Assembly: GCA_946479505.1 (NCBI GenBank)
Contig: CAMLGC010000068.1
Location: 1 to 13,500 of the forward strand
Source of the DNA: an uncultured Sphingomonadaceae bacterium
GTDB lineage: Bacteria > Pseudomonadota > Alphaproteobacteria > Sphingomonadales > Sphingomonadaceae
Length of the DNA stretch: 13,500 nt
Direction of reading: 5' to 3'
Part shown: positions 7,192-13,061 of the stretch, piece after piece
Position numbering within the stretch: position 1 is the stretch's first letter
Layout: each line of letters begins with the position of its first letter
Made by a program: the position numbers and the translations under genes
Notes under the pieces: generated by a model
Told to the model about the DNA's origin: nothing
Seen by the model: the letters and a program-made list of their open reading frames with translations, nothing else
Databases searched by the model: none

Positions 7192-7470
7192 TTACATCGC
7201 GTTCGACATCGTGTCGTTCGCCATCATGTCGTTCGACATCATCGTGTCGTTCGACATCATCATGTCGTTCGACATCATGACGTCGTTGCCCATCGTGCCG
7301 TCGACGGCGGTCATGTTGTCGGTCATCGTGCCCATGTCGTCGGTCATGTTCATGTCGGTGACGAGGGTGTTGTCGGTGGTCGTCTCGGTCTTGTCGCCGC
7401 AGGCCGACACCGCGAGCGCGGCACCGGCAACCATCGTACCGGTAACCAGCTTGGAAATGAGTGCACGCAT
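7192..7470 (-). CDS. small Met/Asp/Asn-rich repeat lipoprotein
   Basis: 92 aa, family not recognised. Seen: a lipoprotein signal peptide, MRALISKLVTGTMVAGAALA followed by the lipobox VSAC, so Cys24 would be lipidated. The mature part is about 69 residues of low complexity, built almost only from Met, Asp, Asn, Thr, Ser, Val, Gly and Ala. It ends in near-tandem copies of MMSND (about residues 65-92), and DNM/DDM patterns come earlier. There are no aromatic residues after the lipobox and almost no basic ones. The ATG at 7470 has a GGGAG ribosome binding site, and the frame upstream of it is lipB complement only. It sits 89 bp after lipB on the same strand and ends at a strong terminator. Metal binding through Met and Asp is possible but not shown. 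Confidence 0.8.
   Translation of the reverse strand: MRALISKLVTGTMVAGAALAVSACGDKTETTTDNTLVTDMNMTDDMGTMTDNMTAVDGTMGNDVMMSNDMMMSNDTMMSNDMMANDTMSNAM
7212..7280. repeat. short tandem repeat inside the lipoprotein gene
   Basis: Four units that begin TGTCGTTCG: one of 15 bp (7212-7226) and three of 18 bp (7227-7244, 7245-7262, 7263-7280). The three 18-bp units differ only in their last two bases. Degenerate copies flank them on both sides. Unit length is a multiple of three, so copy changes would keep the reading frame. It encodes the MMSND-type repeats on the minus strand. Confidence 0.85.
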
Positions 7471-7559
7471 GTGAAGCTCCCTAATATAATGGATTTGGAC
7501 GGCCCTGTCGGCCTTAATACCCAAACCGGCGTGGACATTAGTCTGATATGGAGCGCCTC

Positions 7560-8225
7560 TCAAGTCTCGTTTTCTCCGGAGGCCCCAAGAGACCTGAGGA
7601 ACGCGTCGGCGTGCAACGCGAGAGCGGCGTCGAAAGTTGCAAAATTGCTCGGTTTCCCGAGTGCTGCGATGCTGGTGACGGGGAATTGCGGCAGCCCGCA
7701 CGGCACGATTCCGCCGAAATGCGCAAGGTCCGGCGCGACGTTCACCGAAAAGCCGTGCAGCGTAACCCATTTGCGCACGCGCACGCCGATCGCGCCGATC
7801 TTCGCCTCGACGCCGCCTTGCCGCGTCCAGATGCCGATGCGGTCGCACACCGGATAGGAATCGATCCCGATCTGGGACAAGGCGGCGATCACCCAGCGTT
7901 CGAGCGCATGGACATAGGCACGGATGTCGCGCCCGCGCCGGTTCAGGTCCAGCACCAGATAGCCAATCCGCTGGCCGGGGCCGTGATAGGTGTATTTGCC
8001 CCCGCGCCCCGATTTATGGACGGGAAAGCGAGGGTCCAGCAGCTCGGCCGGGTCGGCGCTGGTGCCCGCGGTATAGATCGGCGGGTGCTCGAGCAGCCAG
8101 ACGAGCTCGGGCGCGGTGCCGGCGAGCACAGCCGCCGCGCGCGCCTCCATCGTCGCGACGGCGTCCTCGTACGGAACCGGCGCGGTCGAGACGCGCCACT
8201 CGATGTCGGGCAGGGGCGATTCCAC
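7560..8225 (-). CDS. lipB: lipoyl(octanoyl) transferase LipB
   Basis: Moves octanoate from acyl carrier protein to lipoate-dependent enzymes, the first step of lipoate assembly. Seen: [17 protein letters not shown], the conserved [11 protein letters not shown], the active-site lysine in VEAKIGAIG (Lys142 from this start), and the active-site cysteine in GGIVPCGL (Cys176). Start choice: a GTG at 8225 has AAGAAG five bases upstream and gives an N-terminus close to EWRVS, as I remember for sphingomonad LipB. An ATG 13 codons further out (8264) has no ribosome binding site and touches the -35 box of the divergent promoter; if it is used, the protein has 234 aa. The frame stays open to 9302 only because it is the complement of the membrane-protein gene. 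It is divergent from that gene, and the Met-rich lipoprotein gene follows it on the same strand. Confidence 0.94.
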   Translation of the reverse strand: MESPLPDIEWRVSTAPVPYEDAVATMEARAAAVLAGTAPELVWLLEHPPIYTAGTSADPAELLDPRFPVHKSGRGGKYTYHGPGQRIGYLVLDLNRRGRDIRAYVHALERWVIAALSQIGIDSYPVCDRIGIWTRQGGVEAKIGAIGVRVRKWVTLHGFSVNVAPDLAHFGGIVPCGLPQFPVTSIAALGKPSNFATFDAALALHADAFLRSLGASGENET

Positions 8226-8263
8226 GGCCGCTTCTTGGCGGTCCGGCGCCGTGCGCGCAAGCA

Positions 8264-8292
8264 TTGGCAACCGCGCGCGCGCTGGGCTAAAC
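8264..8292 (+). promoter_or_regulatory. candidate sigma70 promoter for the membrane-protein pair
   Basis: TTGGCA (8264-8269), 17 bp of mostly CG repeat, then CTAAAC (8287-8292; TAAACC at 18 bp spacing also fits). It lies about 33 bp before the 8325 start codon. The flanking CATTGGCAA is identical to the one in the petA promoter candidate. Confidence 0.45.
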
Positions 8293-8324
8293 CCGGTGCA
8301 ATCGAGCAAAGGGGGAGCGCGACG

Positions 8325-9161
8325 ATGGTCAAGATGGGAACGGTCTGGGACCGCACGACGACATTCCTCGGCGATCGCGCGACCGCGCTGACGCCGATCG
8401 TCGTGCTGCTGATCTTCGTGCCCGTGTGCATCCAGGGCAACCTCCAGCCGCTGATGGCCATGGGCGGGGCCGGTGCCAAGGCGGGGCTCGGGCTGCTGCT
8501 GCTCGCGCTGTCGGTGGTGATGGTGTGGGGGCAGCTTTCGATCCTCGCGCTGGCGGTCGAACCAGGTGCGAGCACCGCTTCGGCGACGGCCACGGGTGGA
8601 AAGCGCATTCTGCCGGCGATCGGCGTCGGCATCCTCGTCGGTCTGATCTTTCTCGTGCTGGTGTTGCCGGTTCTGATCGCTCTGGCGGCGTCCGGCGTTC
8701 ACTGGGTGGCAATCGCGCCCGGCCGCTGGATTCCCGAGGCGCCGTTGACGTCGGGGCTCGGGTGGTTCATCGGCCTTTATCTGCTCGTCTATGTGGTGGT
8801 TCTCTTCTGGGGCGCGGCGCGGCTCGTGCTGCTCAACACCGTCGTCGTCGCCGAGCGGCGCGGCGTCGGCGCGATCAAACGGGCGTTCCTGCTCACCAAC
8901 GGTCTCGCGCTCAAGATCGTCGGCGTCGTCATCCTGTTCCTGATCGTGTGGCTGGTGTGCAGCCTGGCGGTGACGACGGTGTTCGGCTCGGTGTTCCAGC
9001 TCCTGTTCGGCGGCGACGGCGCGATCACGCTCGCGACCGTGCTCACCGCGATCGCGAGCGGCGTGGTGACGACCGCCTTCACGACGCTTGCCGCCGCCTT
9101 TACCGCCGAGCTCTATCTTGCTGCCCGCGCTGTTCGGGATCTTCCCGCAGAGGCCGAATGA
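8325..9161 (+). CDS. polytopic membrane protein, first of a paralogous pair
   Basis: 278 aa, no known name. Seen: about six hydrophobic segments (near 20-38, 53-77, 98-122, 145-172, 196-220 and 235-262). Between the fourth and fifth, a cytosolic-looking stretch [20 protein letters not shown] (173-192) closely matches a stretch in the next gene. That pattern (a helix end, AER, then GA, basic residues, a Leu-rich turn) resembles the membrane domain of glycerophosphodiester phosphodiesterase-like and YciC-like proteins; this link is by eye and uncertain. No catalytic domain is present. The ATG at 8325 has a strong GGGGGAG ribosome binding site (8311-8317). The frame is open far upstream, but that part is lipB complement. 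The stop overlaps the next start as ATGA. Confidence 0.85.
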   Translation: MVKMGTVWDRTTTFLGDRATALTPIVVLLIFVPVCIQGNLQPLMAMGGAGAKAGLGLLLLALSVVMVWGQLSILALAVEPGASTASATATGGKRILPAIGVGILVGLIFLVLVLPVLIALAASGVHWVAIAPGRWIPEAPLTSGLGWFIGLYLLVYVVVLFWGAARLVLLNTVVVAERRGVGAIKRAFLLTNGLALKIVGVVILFLIVWLVCSLAVTTVFGSVFQLLFGGDGAITLATVLTAIASGVVTTAFTTLAAAFTAELYLAARAVRDLPAEAE

Positions 9162-9922
9162 CACCCAATCTTGCCGGAGCATTGCGCGGTGCCTGGGCGC
9201 GGCTGCGCGCCGATATCGCCGTGCTGCTCCCCATTGCCGGGCTGAGCCTGTTCGTGCCGCAGCTCGCCCTGCTGCTGCTGCTCGACGCGCCGGATCCGGC
9301 ACCCGGCGGATCGACCGCGGCCACCGACGCCTATGCGCAGCGCGTCGCCGAATGGCTGATCGCCAATAGCGGCTGGTATCTCGCGGCCTATCTGTGCGCC
9401 TTCTACGGCGCGCTGGTGATCCTGGCGCTCTATCTCGACCGCCCGCGCCCCGATCTCAAGGGAGCGCTCGGCCGTGCGCTCGGGCTGCTGCCGCGCTATC
9501 TGCTCGCGGTGGTGCTGACCGGTTTGCCGGTGGTTCTCGGCATCGGGCTTGTCGGGCCGCTGATGGGCCCGCTCATCGTGATCCTGCTCGTGCCGGCCTT
9601 CTACTGGATCGTGCGAACGATGCTCGCGGGCGCAGTGATCGTCGCCGAGCGGCCGATCGGTGCGGCGCGCGCGCTGAGGCGGAGCCTTGCGCTCACGCGC
9701 GGGCACGGCCTTATTCTCGCCGCGCTCGTTGCGCTCGTCACCTTCGCGGCCGAGCTCGTTGCCGAGATCTTCATCGGTGCCGGCACGCTGATGACGTCGG
9801 CGCACGCGGTCAACCCGATCGCGATGGCGATCATCGACGCAGTCGCCGCCCTCATCCAGTCGGGCGCGGCGTTGCTCCTGATCCTGCTCCAGGTCGAATT
9901 TTACCGGCGACTCGCCAGATAG
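9158..9922 (+). CDS. polytopic membrane protein, second of a paralogous pair
   Basis: 254 aa, no known name. Seen: hydrophobic segments near 19-42, 74-94, 113-134, 136-152, 185-207 and 225-247. The stretch [20 protein letters not shown] (160-179) lines up with that of the upstream gene and fits the form [10 protein letters not shown] seen in GlpQ-membrane/YciC-type domains. A soluble loop (43-70) with several Pro, Ala and Asp lies between the first two helices. Start and stop are clear: its ATG overlaps the upstream stop by four bases, so the pair is translationally coupled. Its 3' end overlaps the convergent GNAT gene by 22 bp. A membrane-domain role is inferred; no active site is seen. Confidence 0.85.
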   Translation: MTPNLAGALRGAWARLRADIAVLLPIAGLSLFVPQLALLLLLDAPDPAPGGSTAATDAYAQRVAEWLIANSGWYLAAYLCAFYGALVILALYLDRPRPDLKGALGRALGLLPRYLLAVVLTGLPVVLGIGLVGPLMGPLIVILLVPAFYWIVRTMLAGAVIVAERPIGAARALRRSLALTRGHGLILAALVALVTFAAELVAEIFIGAGTLMTSAHAVNPIAMAIIDAVAALIQSGAALLLILLQVEFYRRLAR

Positions 9923-10494
9923 GGAATCTGCGGCGCGATGTCGGCGGGAAGCACGCCGAGGCCGCGCGGATCGGCGAAGGTCTCGATCGTGCGGCGGATG
10001 GGCACGAACCCGCTTGCGCGATAGAAGCCGAGCGCCGACGGATGATCGAGCGTGCAGGTGTGCAGCCAAACGCGCGCGACATCCTTCCGCCAGGCCAACG
10101 TCAGCGCGTGCGCCATCAGCCAGCGGCCATGGCCTTGCCCGGTCAGCTCGGGCACGAGCCCGAGATAGGAGAGCTCGCACTCGGCGTCGGTGCGACAGTC
10201 GAGTTCGAGCATCCCGACCTCAATCTCCTGTCGATCGACCACCGCGAATATCGAGACGGCCGGATCGCGGATGATCGCGACGAGGTCGCGCTCGTGGATG
10301 ACGAGCCGCGAATACCAGAGCCACGGTCCGCCGACGCGACGGAACAAGGCGCGATACTTTTCGGGATCGGGCGCCTGCCACCGCACCAGTCGCAAGGACG
10401 AGTCCGGGATTGGTTTGAGCCGCGGCCGCTCCGTCATCTCGAGCGTGGTGACGATCGTCGCGAGCTCGTCGTCGGGAACAGGCGTCAATCCCAT
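9901..10494 (-). CDS. GNAT family N-acetyltransferase
   Basis: 197 aa; predicted to transfer an acetyl group from acetyl-CoA; substrate unknown. Seen: the acetyl-CoA-binding motif A in LGLVPELTGQGHGRWLM (111-127), where Thr takes the place of the usual Arg or Gln before GxGxG, and motif B ALGFYRASGF (154-163). The N-terminal part has WLWYSRLVIHERDL and IFAVVDRQEIEVG. I remember similar full-length proteins in sphingomonads starting MGLTPVPDDE or close to it, so the ATG at 10494 was chosen. A start 14 codons further out (10536) would read into the palindromic repeat, and an internal ATG (residue 20) is possible. It lies downstream of hemF on the same strand, separated by a palindromic element; its first bases repeat the last bases of hemF. 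Confidence 0.9.
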   Translation of the reverse strand: MGLTPVPDDELATIVTTLEMTERPRLKPIPDSSLRLVRWQAPDPEKYRALFRRVGGPWLWYSRLVIHERDLVAIIRDPAVSIFAVVDRQEIEVGMLELDCRTDAECELSYLGLVPELTGQGHGRWLMAHALTLAWRKDVARVWLHTCTLDHPSALGFYRASGFVPIRRTIETFADPRGLGVLPADIAPQIPYLASRR

Positions 10495-10498
10495 GTCG
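10485..10498. repeat. 14-bp direct repeat, left copy (GNAT start)
   Basis: TCAATCCCATGTCG, identical to 10601-10614. On the minus strand this copy supplies the start codon and first codons of the GNAT gene (CGACATGGGATTGA). It is a possible target-site duplication around the palindromic element between the copies. Confidence 0.8.
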
Positions 10499-10600
10499 AG
10501 TCTTTCGGTGCGGTGCCGGCCCACTCCCCCATCCAACCACCCGACGACAGTATCCTATGGGTGGCCGGGTGGGGGAGCGGGCTGGTGCCGGCCACGATCA
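10499..10600. repeat. palindromic REP/MITE-like element between hemF and the GNAT gene
   Basis: A 23-base arm at 10520-10542 (CCCACTCCCCCATCCAACC onward) matches the inverted arm at 10559-10581 in 19 of 23 positions, with a 16-base loop at 10543-10558. Read on the minus strand, three of the four mismatches become G-U pairs, so an RNA hairpin is likely when hemF is transcribed. GGTGCCGGCC occurs at both edges (10512-10521 and 10584-10593) as a direct repeat. The whole 102-bp piece is framed by perfect 14-bp repeats. No T-tract follows. It carries no gene. Confidence 0.7.
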
Positions 10601-10614
10601 TCAATCCCATGTCG
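10601..10614. repeat. 14-bp direct repeat, right copy (hemF end)
   Basis: TCAATCCCATGTCG, identical to 10485-10498. On the minus strand this copy holds the last codons and the TGA stop of hemF. Confidence 0.8.
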
Positions 10615-11443
10615 CGATCGGCGGCAGGCTCATCAGGATCGCGTCGATATTGCCCCCGGTCTTGAGCCCGAACAACGTGCCGCGATCATAGACGAGGTTG
10701 AACTCGGCATAACGTCCGCGCCACGCGAGCTGGCGGGCGCGGTCCTCCTCGGTCCAGGGCATATCCATCCGCCGCCGCACGAGCTGGGGGAAAATGTCGA
10801 GGAAGGCGCGGCCCACGTCCTGCGTGAAGGCGAAACCCGCATCGAAATCGCATTCGAGGTGATCGTAGAAGATGCCGCCGACGCCGCGATGCACGCCGCG
10901 GTGCGGGATGTAGAAATAGTCGTCCGCCCACTTCCTGAAGCGCGGATAAAATGTGGCGTCGTGCGCGTCGCACGCGGCCTTGAACGCGGCGTGGAAGTCG
11001 GCGGTATCCTCCTCGTAAGGGATCGGCGGGTTGAGATCGGCGCCGCCGCCGAACCAGCGCTTCGTCGTCACCAGGAAGCGCGTGTTCATGTGGACCGCGG
11101 GCACGTGCGGATTTGCCATGTGCGCGACCAGGCTGATCCCGGTCGCGAAGAAGCGCGGGTCCTCGTCCGCGCCGTGGATCGACTTGGCGAACTCGCCCTC
11201 GAAGGCGCCGCCGACGGTCGAGACGTTGACGCCGACCTTCTCGAACACCTTGCCCTTCATCGCGCTGCGCACCCCGCCGCCGCCGGGCTCGCCGGAGGGA
11301 TCGGTGCGGTCCCAGGGCGTGAACACGAAGCGCGCATCGGAGCCCGCCTCGGCCTCGATTGCCTCGAACTCGGCGCAGATTCGGTCGCGCAGCGCCTCGA
11401 ACCAGGTGCGGGCGGTTTGTTGCTGCGGATCGAGAGAGAGCAT
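10601..11443 (-). CDS. hemF: oxygen-dependent coproporphyrinogen III oxidase
   Basis: Cytoplasmic enzyme that turns coproporphyrinogen III into protoporphyrinogen IX using oxygen, in haem synthesis. 280 aa, normal for the family. Seen: GGGVRSAMKGKVFEKVGVN near the N-terminus, SLVAHMANPHVPAVHMNTRF, the conserved FGGGADLNPPIPYEED, KKW-like RKWADDYFYIPHRG, RGVGGIFYDHLE, and the C-terminal GGNIDAILMSLPP. The ATG at 11443 gives MLSLDPQQQTARTWFEALRD. Upstream the frame is open to 11662, but the extension is a translation of two dispersed repeats (it reads HAELVEAP and FGRLRANG), so it is not coding. Only a weak ribosome binding site is visible. The stop codon lies in a 14-bp repeat that is copied at the GNAT start. 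Confidence 0.95.
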   Translation of the reverse strand: MLSLDPQQQTARTWFEALRDRICAEFEAIEAEAGSDARFVFTPWDRTDPSGEPGGGGVRSAMKGKVFEKVGVNVSTVGGAFEGEFAKSIHGADEDPRFFATGISLVAHMANPHVPAVHMNTRFLVTTKRWFGGGADLNPPIPYEEDTADFHAAFKAACDAHDATFYPRFRKWADDYFYIPHRGVHRGVGGIFYDHLECDFDAGFAFTQDVGRAFLDIFPQLVRRRMDMPWTEEDRARQLAWRGRYAEFNLVYDRGTLFGLKTGGNIDAILMSLPPIATWD

Positions 11444-11456
11444 TGAAAACCTACGT

Positions 11457-11483
11457 CCGTTCGCCCTGAGCCTGCCGAAGGGC
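11457..11483 (+). repeat. dispersed sphingomonad-type repeat, copy 1
   Basis: CCGTTCGCCCTGAGCCTGCC followed by GAAGGGC. It belongs to the short intergenic repeat of consensus CGTTCxxxCTGAGCYTGTCGAAG that I remember as common in sphingomonads. It starts 14 bp upstream of hemF and pairs with the inverted copy at 11517-11541 in 18 of 25 positions. Confidence 0.75.
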
Positions 11484-11516
11484 TGTTCTTCTGGCGTTGA
11501 TTGAAGGAAGAGCGGT

Positions 11517-11541
11517 GCTTCGACAAGCTCGGCATGAACGG
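11517..11541 (-). repeat. dispersed sphingomonad-type repeat, copy 2 (inverted)
   Basis: GCTTCGACAAGCTCGGCATG followed by AACGG, the reverse complement of the same repeat. With copy 1 it makes a large inverted repeat with a 33-base spacer between the small membrane-protein gene and hemF. It may work as a terminator or mRNA-end hairpin for the gene that stops at 11566. Confidence 0.75.
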
Positions 11542-11565
11542 GGGGGCGGTGGACTGATTGCGGAA

Positions 11566-11739
11566 TCAGTATTGCGGGCCGCTCGTTAGTCGAAAGATCA
11601 TCCAGAACACGAACAACACCGTCAGGCCTCCCCATGCCGACATTGTCCAATTTCGGCGGCAAAGGTCTCTGATCGTCTGCACGATGGCATATACCAGAAA
11701 GGGGAGTAGCACGATTGCAGCAAGCCCACCCACGTGCAT
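11566..11739 (-). CDS. small two-helix membrane protein
   Basis: 57 aa, not recognised. Seen: two hydrophobic segments, GLAAIVLLPFLVYAIVQTI (5-23) and WGGLTVLFVFWMIFRL (36-51), joined by a short basic loop (RDLCRRN, 24-30). The pattern suggests a helical hairpin in the inner membrane. The ATG at 11739 was chosen; GGGAG precedes it, but closer than usual. The frame stays open to a TTG (11826) directly after the trmL stop, and that Arg-rich extension looks unlike a membrane protein. It lies between trmL and hemF on the same strand. It is real on the basis of its clean hydropathy, not homology. Confidence 0.6.
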   Translation of the reverse strand: MHVGGLAAIVLLPFLVYAIVQTIRDLCRRNWTMSAWGGLTVLFVFWMIFRLTSGPQY

Positions 11740-11826
11740 TCTCCCGAGCAGGTGGCGCTTGGTAGGCGGACGCCAGCTAAGCGGCAAGCGGCGCAAGCGC
11801 CTGTGTCTGGCACCGATCGCGAGCAA

Positions 11827-12279
11827 TCACCGATCAGATGGCCACCCACCCGTCTGCCGCAGCGCCTCTCCCAGCGCCATCGCGCCAGCGACCGCGACGT
11901 TGAGCGAGCGAAAGCCCGGCCGCATCGGGATACACACCCGCAGGTCGGCGCGATCGTGGACGTGGGCTGGCACGCCCGCGCTTTCGCTGCCGAGGAGCAG
12001 GGTGTCGCTGCCCTCGAACCGTACCTCATCGAGCCGCACGCCCCCGCCGGTCGTCAGCAGCACGATCCGCCCCGCCTGTATTTCGAATGCCGCCCAATCG
12101 GCGTGCCGCGTCACCTCGGCCTCGGCGGCATAGTCCATCCCGGCCCGCGCGACCGCACGGGTCGAGAAGGCGAAACCCATCGGCTCGATCAGATCGACCG
12201 GCACGCCAAGGCACGCGGCGAGCCGCAGGATCGTGCCGACATTGCCCGCAATATCGGGCTCGTAGAGGGCGAGGCGCAT
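11827..12279 (-). CDS. trmL: tRNA (cytidine(34)-2'-O)-methyltransferase TrmL
   Basis: SPOUT-class methyltransferase that 2'-O-methylates the wobble base (C34 or cmnm5U34) of leucine tRNAs. 150 aa, typical for this minimal family. Seen: MRLALYEPDIAGNVGTILRL (1-20), the knot-forming LLLGSESAGVP (94-104), and IPMRPGFRSLNVAVAGAMAL (117-136), with the conserved Asn127. The ATG at 12279 is the family start; the frame runs on to 12489 only as complement of the petA upstream region. No strong ribosome binding site is visible. It is divergent from petA across 193 bp. Confidence 0.95.
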   Translation of the reverse strand: MRLALYEPDIAGNVGTILRLAACLGVPVDLIEPMGFAFSTRAVARAGMDYAAEAEVTRHADWAAFEIQAGRIVLLTTGGGVRLDEVRFEGSDTLLLGSESAGVPAHVHDRADLRVCIPMRPGFRSLNVAVAGAMALGEALRQTGGWPSDR

Positions 12280-12317
12280 GGGGCATGCGCTTAGCGGGCG
12301 CCGGCGTGGCTCCACAA

Positions 12318-12362
12318 GAGTCCAGAAAAGCCATTGGCAAAGCCGCATGTCGGGCGCTATCA
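12318..12362 (+). promoter_or_regulatory. candidate promoter of the pet (cytochrome bc1) operon
   Basis: TTGGCA (12334-12339), 17 bp, then CTATCA (12357-12362), about 110 bp upstream of petA. The -35 context CATTGGCAA is the same as at 8262-8270. A GANTC site (GAGTC, 12318-12322) lies 11 bp upstream of the -35. I see no other feature in the 12280-12472 gap. Confidence 0.4.
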
Positions 12363-12472
12363 GGCCGCCGACCGCCATGGGGATGGACGGTTCGGCGTGG
12401 CGTTCTGCCGGTTCACCGTATCCGTCTGCCGGGTGCGGCCGCGTGGGGAATTCGAAGTGCAAGGGCAAGTGA

Positions 12473-13060
12473 ATGGCAAGTGCTGACAACGCGATTCCGC
12501 CGGGCGAATCGCCCGAACCCTATCTCGAGGAAACGCACGATCCCCGCCGCCGCGATTTCATCAATATCGCCGCGGTTGCGTTCGCCGGCGTCGGCGGGGG
12601 CGTCATCGTCCTGCCGCTCATCAACCAGATGAGTCCCTCGGCCGACGTGCTCGCGCTGTCGACCACCGAGGTCGATCTTTCCAAGATCGAGGAAGGCCAG
12701 GCGGTCACCACCAGCTTTCGCTCGCAGCCGCTCTTCGTGCGCTACCTGACGCCGAAGGAGATCGCCGAGGCCGAGGCGGTGCCGCTTTCCGACCTGCGCG
12801 ATCCCGAGACGCTCGAGCAGCGCACCAAGGAAGGCAAGCGCAACTGGCTGATTACGATCGGCGTCTGCACGCATCTGGGCTGCGTCCCGCTCGGCAACAA
12901 GGAAGGCGAGCCGCGCGGCGAATATGGCGGCTATTTCTGCCCCTGCCACGGCTCGCAATACGATACGGCCGCGCGCATCCGCAAAGGCCCGGCACCGCGC
13001 AACCTCGCGGTGCCCGAATACGCATTCACGTCCGATACGGTCGTAACGGTGGGGTCGTAA
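12473..13060 (+). CDS. petA: ubiquinol-cytochrome c reductase iron-sulfur (Rieske) subunit
   Basis: Rieske [2Fe-2S] subunit of the cytochrome bc1 complex; takes electrons from ubiquinol and passes them to cytochrome c1 on the periplasmic side. 195 aa, normal. Seen: a twin-arginine signal RRRDFI (25-30), then a hydrophobic anchor (about 32-50), as expected for Tat export of a folded cluster protein that stays anchored. Rieske box 1 is CTHLGC (Cys132, His134, Cys137); box 2 is CPCHGS (Cys156, Cys158, His159). Cys132, His134, Cys156 and His159 would bind the cluster, and Cys137-Cys158 would form the disulfide. The ATG at 12473 follows an AAGGGCAAG ribosome binding region. One base separates its stop from the petB ATG. 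Confidence 0.97.
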   Translation: MASADNAIPPGESPEPYLEETHDPRRRDFINIAAVAFAGVGGGVIVLPLINQMSPSADVLALSTTEVDLSKIEEGQAVTTSFRSQPLFVRYLTPKEIAEAEAVPLSDLRDPETLEQRTKEGKRNWLITIGVCTHLGCVPLGNKEGEPRGEYGGYFCPCHGSQYDTAARIRKGPAPRNLAVPEYAFTSDTVVTVGS

Positions 13061-13061
13061 G

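Noticed and set aside
7197..7295. CRISPR-like array
   Set aside because: The 15/18-bp units are directly adjacent without spacers and lie inside a protein-coding frame.
7471..7559. Promoter of the Met-rich lipoprotein at TATATT near its start
   Set aside because: The predicted start site would fall inside or after the ribosome binding site, and no convincing -35 box is present; read-through from lipB is as likely.
7144..7857. Plus-strand frames with His/Val repeats opposite the Met-rich lipoprotein
   Set aside because: They only mirror the DNA repeats of the lipoprotein gene, have no ribosome binding site, and run into the lipB complement.
8226..9302. N-terminal extension of lipB to a 580-aa protein
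   Set aside because: The extra part is the complement of the membrane-protein gene, and LipB proteins are about 220 aa.
11444..11662. 73-residue N-terminal extension of HemF
   Set aside because: It translates two dispersed intergenic repeats (HAELVEAP, FGRLRANG) and has no counterpart in HemF.
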